DNA from: Monoplex corrugatus
Taxonomy: Eukaryota > Mollusca > Gastropoda > Littorinimorpha > Ranellidae
Direction of reading: 5' to 3'
DNA: 64,000 bases
NCBI GenBank assembly: GCA_030674185.1
Contig: CM060308.1
Coordinates: forward strand, 40,617,857-40,681,856
Both the position numbers and the translations under genes were made by a program. Positions 37,255 through 49,795 of the stretch are shown piece after piece (the first letter of the stretch is position 1; each line of letters opens with the position of its first letter). The notes beneath the pieces are model-generated. The model ran no database searches and had not been told where the DNA came from. It was given only the letters and a program-made list of their open reading frames with translations.

Positions 37255-39895
37255 AACGACGAAACAAGAACCACCTACAATGTAACAAAAGAACCACCAA
37301 CAACGAAACAAGAACCACCTACAATGTAACAAAAGAACCACCAACAACGAAACAAGAACCACCTACAATGTAACAAAAAAACCACCAACAACGAAACAAG
37401 AACCACCTACAATGTAACAAAAGAACCACCAACAACGAAACAAGAACCACCTACAATGTAACAAAAGAACCACCAACAACGAAACAAGAACCACCTACAA
37501 TGTAACAAAAGAACCATCAACGACGAAACAAGAACCACCTACAATGTAACAAAAGAACCACCAACAACGAAACAAGAACCACCTACAATGTAACAAAAGA
37601 ACCACCAACAACGAAACAAGAACCATCTACAATGTAACAAAAGAACCACCAACAACGAAACAAGAACCACCTACAATGTAACAAAAGAACCACCAACGAC
37701 GAAACAAGAACCACCTACAATGTAACAAAAGAACCACCAACGACGAAACAAGAACCACCTACAATGTAACAAAAGAACCACCAACGACGAAACAAGAACC
37801 ACCTACAATGTAACAAAAGAACCACCAACAACGAAACAAGAACCACCTACAATGTAACAAAAGAACCACCAACAACGAAACAAGAACCACCTACAATGTA
37901 ACAAAAGAACCACCAACAACGAAACAAGAACCACCTACAATGTAACAAAAGAACCACCAACAACGAAACAAGAACCACCTACAATGTAACAAAAGAACCA
38001 CCAACAACGAAACAAGAACCACCTACAATGTAACAAAAGAACCATCAACGACGAAACAAGAACCACCTACAATGTAACAAAAGAACCACCAACAACGAAA
38101 CAAGAACCACCTACAATGTAACAAAAGAACCACCAACAACGAAACAAGAACCATCTACAATGTAACAAAAGAACCACCAACAACGAAACAAGAACCACCT
38201 ACAATGTAACAAAAGAACCACCAACGACGAAACAAGAACCACCTACAATGTAACAAAAGAACCACCAACGACGAAACAAGAACCACCTACAATGTAACAA
38301 AAGAACCACCAACGACGAAACAAGAACCACCTACAATGTAACAAAAGAACCACCAACGACGAAACAAGAACCACCTACAATGTAACAAAAGAACCACCAA
38401 CAACGAAACAAGAACCACCTACAATGTAACAAAGAACCACCAACAACGAAACAAGAACCACCTACAATGTAACAAAAGAACCACCAACAACGAAACAAGA
38501 ACCACCTACAATGTAACAAAAGAACCACCAACAACGAAACAAGAACCACCTACAATGTAACAAAAGAACCATCAACGACGAAACAAAAGCACCTACAATG
38601 TAACAAAAGAACCACCAACAACGAAACAAGAACCACCTACAATGTAACAAAAGAACCACCAACAACGAAACAAGAACACCTACAATGTAACAAAAGAACC
38701 ACCAACAACGAAACAAGAACCACCTACAATGTAACAAAAGAACCACCAACAACGAAAACAAGAACCACCACTACAATGAACAAAAAAACCACCAACAACG
38801 AAACAAGAACCACCTACAATGTAACAAAAGAACCATCAACGACGAAACAAAAGCACCTACAATGTAACAAAAGAACCACCAACAACGAAACAAGAACCAC
38901 CTACAATGTAACAAAAGAACCACCAACAACGAAACAAGAACACCTACAATGTAACAAAAGAACCACCAACAACGAAACAAGAACCACCTACAATGTAACA
39001 AAAGAACCACCAACAACGAAACAAGAACCACCTACAATGTAACAAAAGAACCACCAACAACGAAACAAGAACCACCTACAATGTAACAAAAGAACCACCA
39101 ACAACGAAACAAGAACCACCTACAATGTAACAAAAGAAACCACCAACAACCAAACAAGAACCACCTACAATGTAACAAAAGAACCACCAACAACGAAACA
39201 AGAACCACCTACAATGTAACAAAAGAACCACCAACAACGAAACAAGAACCACCTACAATGTAACAAAAGAACCACCAACAACGAAACAAGAACCACCTAC
39301 AATGTAACAAAAGAACCACCAACAACGAAACAAGAACCACCTACAATGTAACAAAAGAACCACCAACGACGAAACAAGAACCACCTACAATGTAACAAAA
39401 GAACCACCAACAACGAAACAAGAACCACCTACAATGTAACAAAAGAACCACCAACAACGAAACAAGAACCACCTACAATGTAACAAAAGAACCACCAACA
39501 ACGAAACAAGAACCACCTACAATGTAACAAAAGAACCACCAACAACGAAACAAGAACCACCTACAATGTAACAAAAGAACCACCAACAACGAAACAAGAA
39601 CCACCTACAATGTAACAAAAGAACCACCAACAACGAAACAAGAACCACCTACAATGTAACAAAAGAACCACCATCAACGAAACAAGAACCACCTACAATG
39701 TAACAAAAGAACCACCAACAACGAAACAAGAACCACCTACAATGTAACAAAAGAACCACCATCAACGAAACAAGAACCACCTACAATGTAACAAAAGAAC
39801 CACCAACAACGAAACAAGAACCACCTACAATGTAACAAAAGAACCACCAACAACGAAACAAGAACCACCTACAATGTAACAAAAGAACCATCAAC
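37255..39895. repeat. 44-bp tandem array (about 60 copies)
   Basis: The unit consists of gaaacaagaaccacctacaa plus tgtaacaaaagaaccaccaa plus caac, 44 bp, with 24 A, 13 C, 4 G and 3 T. It looks like two related 22-bp halves. Copies are almost identical. Variants (ccatcaacgac, ccatctac, caacgac) recur in blocks offset by 528 bp (12 units) and 264 bp (6 units). Minus-strand frames rich in Leu, Phe and Trp arise because 44 cycles through all three frames without stops. Confidence 0.97.
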
Positions 39896-40639
39896 GACGA
39901 AACAAAAGCACCACCATCGACGAAACAAAAAAGAAAACATCAGCGACAAAACGTAATGAGCAACATCGAAGACAAAACAAAGAACCACCAACGATCAAAC
40001 CAAAAAACCAGCGAGGACCAAACAAGATGAGAATCGTCAACAACAAAACAAAAGAAACACCACCACAGACGAAATAAAAGAAAACACAACCGTAGATGAA
40101 ACAAAAGAAACACCACCAATGGCGAAACAAAAGAACGAACAACAGCAACGAGATAAGATAAGAACTGCCAACGACGAAACAAGCAAAAGAAGAACCACCA
40201 AAGATGAAACGGGGTAAATACGTCGAACAACAAAAGAAGACAGAACCACTATCGACAAAACAGAAAAACCACCAAGGACAAAACAAGATAATAGCCGCCC
40301 ATGAAGAAACAAGAGACGATCCACCAAAGACGAAACAAGATAAGAGCCTCCAATGACGAAAGAAAAGAACTGCCAACAAAACCGAAAAAGAACCTTCATT
40401 ATGAAATAAAAGACAAACTACCAACAACGAAACAAAGAAGGAACCAACAACAACAAAGCAAAAGACGAACGACAAAAAACGAAATAAAAGAACTTTTAAC
40501 GACAAAACGAAAGAGGACATTACAACAAAGAAAAACCCCCAACTAAAATCAGACAAGAGGAACCAACAGCGACGAAACAAACAAAAAAACGACCACCAAT
40601 GAAACCAAAGAAGAACCTCCAAAGATAAAACGAAACAAG
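39896..40639. repeat. Diverged relatives of the T-poor monomer
   Basis: Still built of gacgaaacaaaagaaccacc-like words but with no fixed period. It carries a 258-residue minus-strand frame of hydrophobic low-complexity sequence, which I treat as non-coding. Confidence 0.75.
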
Positions 40640-41315
40640 AACCTTCAATAGCAGAACACAGAAACAAACATCAACAACGAAACAAGAACCTTCAATAGCA
40701 GAACACAGAAACAAACAACAACGAAACAAGAACCTTCAATAGCAGAACACAGAAACAAACAACAACGAAACAAGAACCTTCAATAGCAGAACACAGAAAC
40801 AAACACAACAACGAAACAAGAACCTTCAATAGCAGAAACAAAAACAAACAACAACGAAACAAGAACCTTCAATAGCAGAACACAGAAACAAACATCAACA
40901 ACGAAACAAGAACCTTCAATAGCAGAACACAGAAACAAACAACAACGAAACAAGAACCTTCAATAGCAGAACACAGAAACAAACATCAACAACGAAACAA
41001 GAACCTTCAATAGCAGAACACAGAAACAAACAACAACGAAACAAGAACCTTCAATAGCAGAACACAGAAACAAACATCAACAACGAAACAAGAACCTTCA
41101 ATAGCAGAACACAGAAACAAACATCAACAACGAAACAAGAACCTTCAATAGCAGAACACAGAAACAAACATCAACAACGAAACAAGAACCTTCAATAGCA
41201 GAACACAGAAACAAACATCAACAACGAAACAAGAACCTTCAATAGCAGAACACAGAAACAAACATCAACAACGAAACAAGAACCTTCAATAGCAGAAACA
41301 GAAACAAACATCAAC
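40640..41315. repeat. 44/47-bp tandem array (about 14 copies)
   Basis: The unit is aacaacgaaacaagaacctt plus caatagcagaacacagaaac plus aaac, with or without an extra atc. The two length variants are interspersed. The block cgaaacaagaacc is shared with the preceding 44-bp array. From 41316 to 41929 come diverged monomers. Confidence 0.95.
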
Positions 41316-41929
41316 AACGAAACAAGAGAACACCAATGACAAAACAAAATGGGAGACACCAATGACCAAAAACCAAAAACCCATCGACAATCAAACAAAA
41401 CAAGAAGTACCAATGACCAAATAAGGTAAGAACCTCCAATAACAAGACGAAACAAGAAAGACATGCAATGAAAAATAAGAACCATCATCAATGATGAAAC
41501 AAAAGAACCACAGCTAGCGACGAAACGAGAGAAGAACCACGAACGACGAAACAAAACAACCGTCATCAACAATGAAATAAGAACTGCCAGGGATGAAACG
41601 AAAAAAAGAATGAAAAAAAGAAGAAAGATGGAATGTTGTAAGAATCCCGAAAAAAGAAACAAAATAACCCCGAATGATAAAACGGAAGAAGAATTTACGA
41701 TGAAAGAAAAGTACCTCGAATAATGAAACAAAAGAAGACCCACCCACAGCGAAAGTAAAGAACAAAGATGAAAAAATAACCACCAACAGCGACAGGAAGG
41801 AACCACCAATAACGAAACGACTACCTACAATATGAGAAAAAAGCATCAATGAAGGGAAAAAATCTCCAATAAAAAAAAAGAAAGAAAAACACTAACCACC
41901 GACAATGAAACTAAGAACCATCAACGACG

Positions 41930-44900
41930 ACACCTGTAACAAAACAAAAGAACCACCAACAGAGGAAACAAAAGAAGATTCACAAAGAACAACAACCGAG
42001 GAAACAAAAGACTCACAAAGAAGAACCACCACCGAGGAAACAAAAAAAGACTAACAAAGAACCACCACCACCGAGGAAACAAAAGAAGGTTCACAAAGAA
42101 GAACCACCAACGGGGAAACAAAAGAAGACTCACAAAGAACCACCAACGAGGAAACAAAAGAAGACTCACACAGAAGAAACACTAACGAGGAAACAAAAGA
42201 AGACTCACAAAGAAGAACCACCACGAGGAAACAAAAAAAGACTAACAAAGAACCACCACCACGAGGAAACAAAAGAAGGTTCACAAAGAAGAAACACCAA
42301 CGAGGAAACAAAAGAAGACTCACAAAGAACCACCACGAGGAAACAAAAGAGGTTCACAAAGAAGAAACACCAACGAGGAAACAAAAGAAGACTCACACAA
42401 AGGACAAAGAGAGAAGGACTCACAAAGAAGAAACACAACGGGAACAAAGAAACTCACAAAAACCACGAGAAACAAAAGAACAAAGAACACCAACGGGAAA
42501 CAAAGAAGCTCACAAGAAGAACACACGAGGAAACAAAGAAGACTCACAAAGAAGAAACCAACGAGGAAACAAAGAGACTCACAAAAGAACACCAGAGAGG
42601 AAACAAAAGAGACTCACAAAAACACCAACGAGAACAAAGAACCACAAAGAAACAGGGAAACAAAGAAGACTCACAAAGAAGAACACCACGAGAAACAAAA
42701 GAAGACTCACAAAGAACACCAACGAGGAACAAAAGAAGACTCACAAAAAAACACCAGAGGAAACAAAGAATCACAAAGAAGAACACCAACGAGGAAACAA
42801 AAGAAGACTCAAAAGAACCACCAGAAAACAAAAACTCAAAAAAACCACCAAGAGGAAACAAAAGAAGATCACAAAGAAAACACCAGAGGAAACAAAAGAA
42901 TCACAAGAAGAACCACTAACGAGGAAACAAAAGAAGACTCACAAAGAACCACCAGGGAAACAAAAGATACAAGAAGAACACTAACGAGGAAACAAAAGAA
43001 GACTCACAAAGAAAAACACAAGAGAAACAAAAAAAAGAAACACACGAGGAAACAAAGAAGACTCACAAGAAGAACACAACGAGGAAACAAAGAAGACTCA
43101 AGAAGAAACAAGAGAACAAAGAGACACAAAGAAGAAACACAAGAGAAACAAAAGAAGATCAAAAACCACCAACGAGAAACAAAAGAAACCCAAAGAAGAA
43201 CCAACAAACAAAGAAATCACAAGAAGAACAAAGAGAAACAAAAAAACCACAAAGAAAAAAACGAAAAAAAAACCACAAGAGAAACAAAAGAAACAAAAGA
43301 AGACCACAAAGAGAAACACAAGAGGAACAAAAGAAATACAAAGAAGAACACAAAAAAGAGACCAAAAGAAACCACAGAGAAACAAGAAGACAAAAGAAGA
43401 ACACCAAGAGAAACAAGAGAACAAAAAGAAACACAAAGAAACAAAGACTCACAAAGAAGAACACCAAAGAAACAAAAGAAACTCACAAAAAGAACACCAC
43501 GAGGAAACAAAAGAAGTCACAAAGAAACACCAACGAGGAAACAAAAGAGTCACAAAGAAAACACCAACGAGGAAACAAAAGAGTCACAAAAGAACACCAA
43601 CGAGGAAACAAAAGACACAAGAAAACACCAACGGAAACAAAAGAGATCACAAGAGAAACACCAACGAGGAAACAAAAGAGACTCACAAAGAAGAAACACC
43701 AACGAGGAAACAAAAGAGACTCACAAGAAGAAACACCACAGGAAACAAAAAGACTACACAAGAGAAACAAACCAGAAACAAAGAAACAAAGGAGACACAC
43801 AGAAGAAACACAAGAGGAAACAAGAGCTCACAAAGAAGAAACACCAACAGGAAACAAAAGAAGACTCCACAGAAGAAACACCAACGAGGAAACAAAAAGA
43901 CTCACAAAGAAAAACACCAACAGGAAACAAAAGAAGACTCACAAGAAGAAACACCAACGAGGAAACAAAGAGACAAAAAAGAAACAAAGGAACAAAGAAA
44001 AAACCAAAAAAAAAAACCAAAGAGGAAACACAAGAAAAGAAGACCACAAGAAGAAACACCAACGAGGAAAAAAAAAGTCACAAAGAAAACCAACGAGGAA
44101 ACAAAGAGACTCAAAGAGAAAACAACGGGAAACAAAAGAAGACTCACAAAGAAGAAACACCAATGAAAACAAAAGAAGACACAAAGAAAACACACACGAG
44201 GAAACAAAGAAGACACAAGAAGAAACCCACAGAGGAAACAAAAAGAGACTCACAAAAGAAACACCAACGAGGAAAAAAAGGAACTCACAAAGAAGAGACC
44301 CAACGAGGAAACAAAAGAACTCACAAGAAGAAACACCAACGGGAACAAAAGAAGACTCACACAGAAGAAACACAAACAGGAAACAAAGAAGACCGAGAAC
44401 AAAGAAGAACACCAACGAGAAACAAAGAGACTCACAAAGAAGAACAACAAACGAGGAACAAAAGAGAGACTCACAAAGAAGAAACACCAAGAGCAAACAA
44501 AAAAGACTCACAAAAAAAACACCACGAGGAAAAAAAAAGAACACAAAGAGAAACACAACGAGGAAACAAAAAGAAACTCACAAAGAAGAACACCAAACGA
44601 GAAACAAAAGAAACTCAAGAAGAAACACAATGAGGAAACAAAAAGACCGAGAAAAAAGAAACACAACGAGGAAACAAAAAATCAACAAAAAAAACACGAC
44701 AGGAAACAAAAAAACACAGGAGAAACAATAAAGAGAACCAAAAAAGAAGTTCACAAAGAAAAAACACCGACGAGGAAACAAAAGAAGACTCAGGAAGAAA
44801 CACTAACAGGAAACAAAAGGACTCACAAAGAAGAACACACAATGAGGAAACAAAAACAATCAAAAAGACACCAAGAGGAAACAAAAAGAACCAAAGAAAA

Positions 44901-45850
44901 ACACCAAAGGAAACAAAAACCACAAAGAAGAACCCAATGAGAAACAAAAGAAGAACACCAAAGAGAACAATGAGGAAACAAAAGAAACTCACAAGAAAAC
45001 ACTAACGAGGAAAAAAAAAGGTTCAAAAGAACAGAAACACCAACGAGAAACAAAAGGAACTACAAAAGAAAAAGAACACCAACGAGGAAACAAAAGAAGG
45101 TTCACAAAGAAGAAACACCAACGAGGAAACAAAAGAAGACTCAGAGAAGAAACACCAACGAGGAAACAAAAGGAGACTCACAAAGAAGAAACACCAACGA
45201 GGAAACAAAAGAAGACTCACAAAGAAGAACTACCAACGGGGAAACAAAAGAAGACTCAGAGAAGAAACACTAATGAGGAAACAAAAGACTCACACAGAAG
45301 AACCACCAATGAGGGAACAAAAGAAGACTCAGAGAAGAAACACTAACGAGGAAACAAAAGAAGGTTCACAAAGAAGAACCACCGACGAGGAAACAAAAGA
45401 AGACTCAGAGAAGAAACACTAACGAGGAAACAAAAGAAGACTCACAAAGAAGAACCACCGACGAGGAAACAAAAGAAGACTCAGAAAGAAACATTAACTA
45501 GGAAACAAAAGACTCACAAAGAAGAACCGCCAATGAGGAAACAAAACACTCACAAAGAAGACCACCAATGAGGAAACAAAAGACTCAGAGAAGAAACACC
45601 AACGAGGAAACAAAACACTCACAAAGAAGAACCGCCAATGAGGAAACAAAAGAAGACACACAAAGAAGAACCAATGAGGAAACAAAAGAAGATTCACAAA
45701 GAAGAACCGCCATTGAGGAAACAAAAGAAAACTCACAAAGAAGAACCAATAAGGAAACAAACGATTCACAAAGAAGAACCACCGAAGAAACAAAAGACTC
45801 ACAGAGAAGAAACACCAACGAGGAAACAAAAGACTCGCAAAGAAGAACCA
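41930..45850. repeat. 39-bp tandem array, with an indel-rich middle
   Basis: The unit is gaagactcacaaagaagaaa plus caccaacgaggaaacaaaa, 39 bp. The flanks (41930-42330 and 45080-45850) are clean. From about 42400 to 45070 nearly every unit lacks single bases at many different positions. Minus-strand frames repeat a 13-residue block resembling SLLLFPRWCFFFV. Confidence 0.93.
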
Positions 45851-46117
45851 CCAACGACCAATCGAGATGAGAAACTCGAACGACCAAACAAAAGAACCAC
45901 CAACGACGAAACAGGATAAAAACTACCAATGACGAAACAAAAAGACGAGCCGGCAAGAAAAAAAGAAAGAAACAAACAAACAAAAAACGAGATATGAACC
46001 ACCAAGGCCAATACAATATAAGAACCTGCATTCATGAAACAATAGAAGAATCAACGATGAAAAAAGATAAGAGCCACCAACGAGGCAATAAGATAACTGT
46101 CACTAAGGACGAAACAA
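45851..46117. repeat. Diverged T-poor monomers
   Basis: Transition between the 39-bp and 26-bp arrays, built of caaccaccaacgacg-like words with A-rich runs. Confidence 0.6.
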
Positions 46118-46900
46118 GATAAGAACCTCCAACGACGAAACAAAGCGAAAACCACCATCGACGAAACAAAGCGAAAACCACCATCGACGAAACAAAGCAT
46201 GAACCACCAACGACGAAACAAAACAAGAATCACCAACGACAAAACAAAGCAAAAACCACCAACGACGAAACAAAGCAAGAACCACCAACGACGAAACAAA
46301 GCAAAAACCACCAACGACGAAACAAAGCGAAAACCACCATCGACGAAACAAAGCATGAACCACCAACGACGAAACAAAACAAGAATCACCAACGACAAAA
46401 CAAAGCAAAAAACCACCAACGACGAAACAAAGCAAGAACCACCAACGACGAAACAAAGCAAGAACCACCAACGACGAAACAAAGCAAGAACCACCAATGA
46501 CGGAACAAAGCAAGAACCACCAACGATGAAACAAACAAGAACCACCAACGACGAAACAAAACAACCACCAACGACGAAACAAAACAAGAACCACCAACGA
46601 CGAAACAAAGCAAGAACCCCAACGACGAAACAAAGCAAGAACCACCAAACAAAAACAACCACCAACGACGAAACAAAGCAAGAACCACCAACGATGAAAC
46701 AAAACAACCACCAACGATGAAACAAAGCAAGAACCACCAACGATGAAACAAAACAACCACCAAAGACGAAACAAAGCAAGAACCACCAACGACGAAACAA
46801 AGCAAGAACCACCAAACAAAACAACCACCAACGACGAAACAAAGCAAGAACCACCAAAGACAAAACTAAGCAAGAACCACCACCAACAAAACAAAAAAAG
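46118..46900. repeat. 26-bp tandem array (about 30 copies)
   Basis: The unit is acgaaacaaagcaagaacca plus ccaacg, 26 bp. Distinct variants (agcatgaacc, aacaagaatcacc) recur 156 bp apart (6 units). Frames of 331 and 277 residues on the minus strand are periodic (FVVGGSCFVSSLVVLALFRR-type) and not gene-like. Confidence 0.95.
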
Positions 46901-48239
46901 TAAACACCAATGACAAAGCAAGAACACCAATGACAAAACAAAGCAACAACCGCCAACGACGAAACAGAAGAATTAACCACCGATAACAAAGCAAGAACCA
47001 CCAACGACAAAACTAAGCAAAAATCACCACCGACGAAACAAATCAAGAAACACCAACGTCGAATCTATGCAAGAAACGCCAACAATGAAACAAAGCAAGA
47101 ACCACAAGAACAGCCACAATGACAAAACAAAACAAGACCACAACCAACAAAACAAAACAAGAAACACCAACGACAAAACTGAGCAAGAATCACCAAGGAC
47201 AAAACAAAAGAAAAACAAAACAAAAAACCCACAAAGGACGAAACAAGTTAAGAATCTCCAACGACAAAATGAAAGAAGAATCATCCAAAAAAAAACAAAA
47301 AAACAAAAAAAAAAAAAAACGAAACAGTCAGATGACAGAAAATCAAACAAAACCCAAAAAACAAAGCAAAAAACAAACAAACAAACAAAAAAACAACAAC
47401 AACAAAAACACCAAAAAAAGGGAGAAACGCCGACAAGGAAAACAAGAACCACCAAATATGACCAAAAAAAGAAAGAAAAAAGAAAAAAGCAAACAAAATA
47501 AAAAAAGCAGAGAAATCAACGAACAGAAACACTAAAACGAAAAAAAGAAAAACACCACAAGAAGAGGCACCAGTGGCGAAAAAAAAAATCAAGCGAACAC
47601 AAACAAAAGAACACAAATACAAACAAAAGCACAAACGAAGAAACAGAACTAGCAACAACGAATAATAAAAAAAAGAACTAACGAGGATAAAAGCAAAAGA
47701 ATAAAAAGGAAACGGGAAGACACTAACAAAAAGAAAATAAATCAACCAACAGGGAGAGACAAAAGAAAAAACAGTGACTAAAGAAAGAAAATAAGCGATC
47801 GACAGGAAGAAAAACAAAAACAAAAAACAAGAACTAACACCGAAACAAAAAATGAAGTACTACGCCTAAAAGAAAGAACAGCAATGCTGACAGAAAAGTT
47901 AATGATGAAAGAAAGAAAAAGACTTAACAACGCCTAAAGACAGAAGAATAACGAGGAGCAAAAGAAAGAAAATGAACAATGAACACAAAGATATAAGAAT
48001 GACCAGCACCAAAGGAAGAAAATGAAAAACTAACATCAAAAGAAATGAAAAGCGTCAAAAGAAAGAAAATGAACGACTCATCGAAATGCTGGAGGAAACT
48101 AAATGTGTAAAGTCTGAATAAAGAACAACCAGCGTCAAAGAAAAAAAAAAAAAAAAATTGAAAAAAAAAAAAAAAAGCGAACAAACGACACCGAAACCCT
48201 TAAGAAGAACCAGCCCAAAAAAGGTACATTAAATAAAAT
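46901..48239. repeat. Diverged T-poor monomers with A-runs
   Basis: Degenerate monomers with frequent A homopolymers (for example 47285-47320 and 48140-48175). No gene. Confidence 0.65.
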
Positions 48240-49795
48240 AAGCAGGAAAAATAAAGATGAACGACAAGGCAGGTAAAAATAAAGATGAACGACAAGGCCG
48301 GAAAAAAAAAGAAAGACAAGACAGGAAAAATAAAGATGAACGACAAGACAGGAAAAATAAAGATGAACGTCAAGGCAGGTAAAAATAAAGATGAACGACA
48401 AGGCAGGAAAAAAAAAGAAAGACAAGACAGGAAAAATAAAGATGAACGACAAGGCAGGAAAAATAAAGATGAACGACAAGGCAGGAAAAATACAGATGAA
48501 AGACAAGGCAGGAAAAATAAAGATGAACGGCAAGGCAGGAAAAATAAAGATGAACGACAAGGCAGGAAAAATGAAGATGAACGACAAGGCAGGAAAACAA
48601 AGATGAACGACAAGGCAGGAAAAATAAAGATGAACGACAAGACAGGAAAAATAAAGATGAACGACAAGGCAGGAAAAATAAAGATGAACGACAAGGCAGG
48701 AAAAATGAAGATGAACGACAAGGCAGGAAAACAAAGATGAACGACAAGGCAGGAAAAATACAGATGAACGACAAGGCAGGAAAAATAAAGATGAACGACA
48801 AGACAGGAAAAATAAAGATGAACAACAAGGCAGGAAAAATAAAGATGAACAACAAGGCAGGAAAAATAAAGAACAACAAGGCAGGAAAAATAAAGATGAA
48901 CGACAAGGCAGGAAAAATAAAGATGAACGACAAGGCAGGAAAAATAAAGAACAACAAGGCAGGAAAAATAAAGATGAACGACAAGGCAGGAAAAATAAAG
49001 ATGAACGACAAGGCAGGAAAAATAAAGATGAACAACAAGGCAGGAAAAATAAAGATGAACAACAAGGCAGGAAAAATAAAGAACAACAAGGCAGGAAAAA
49101 TAAAGATGAACGACAAGGCAGGAAAAATAAAGAACAACAAGACAGGAAAAATGAAGATGAACAACAAGGCAGGAAAAATAAAGATGAACAACAAGGCAGG
49201 AAAAATAAAGAACAACAAGGCAGGAAAAATAAAGATGAACGACAAGGCAGGAAAAATAAAGAACAACAAGACAGGAAAAATGAAGATGAACAACAAGGCA
49301 GGAAAAATAAAGATGAACAACAAGTCAGGAAAAATAAAGATGAACAACAAGACAGGAAAAATAAAGATGAACAACAAGGCAGGAAAAATAAAGACGAACA
49401 ACAAGGCAGGAAAAATAAAGACGAACAACAAGGCAGGAAAAATAAAGAACAACAAGGCAGGAAAAATAAAGATGAACAACAAGGCAGAAAAAATAAAGAT
49501 GAACAACAAGACAGGAAAAATAAGATGAACAACAAGACAGGAAAAATAAAGATGAACAACAAGACAGGAAAAATAAAGATGAACAACAAGGCAGAAAAAA
49601 TAAAGATGAACAACAAGGCAGGAAAAATAAAGATGAACAACAAGACAGGAAAAATAAAGATGAACAACAAGGCAGAAAAAATAAAGATGAACAACAAGGC
49701 AGGAAAAATAAAGATGAACAACAAGACAGGAAAAATAAAGATGAACAACAAGGCAGAAAAAATAAAGATGAACGACAAAGCAGGAAAAATAATGA
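48240..49795. repeat. 27-bp tandem array (about 57 copies), open on both strands
   Basis: The unit is ggaaaaataaagatgaacga plus caaggca, exactly nine codons. On the plus strand it reads as repeated KMNDKAGKI; on the minus strand as IFIFPALSF or equivalent. Frames of 263 (+) and 562 (-) residues result. A run of five units (135 bp) containing aggaaaacaaag and aaatgaagatg variants is repeated at 48563 and 48698. A few 21-bp shortened units occur from 48868 onwards. Confidence 0.96.

Noticed and set aside
37255..46900. Long direct-repeat arrays considered as CRISPR arrays
   Set aside because: Units are contiguous with no unique spacers, the period is uniform, and the host is an animal; these are minisatellites.
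46051..47046. 331- and 277-residue minus-strand frames rich in Phe, Val and Ser
   Set aside because: Periodic translation of the 26-bp array in overlapping frames; no non-repeat protein sequence.
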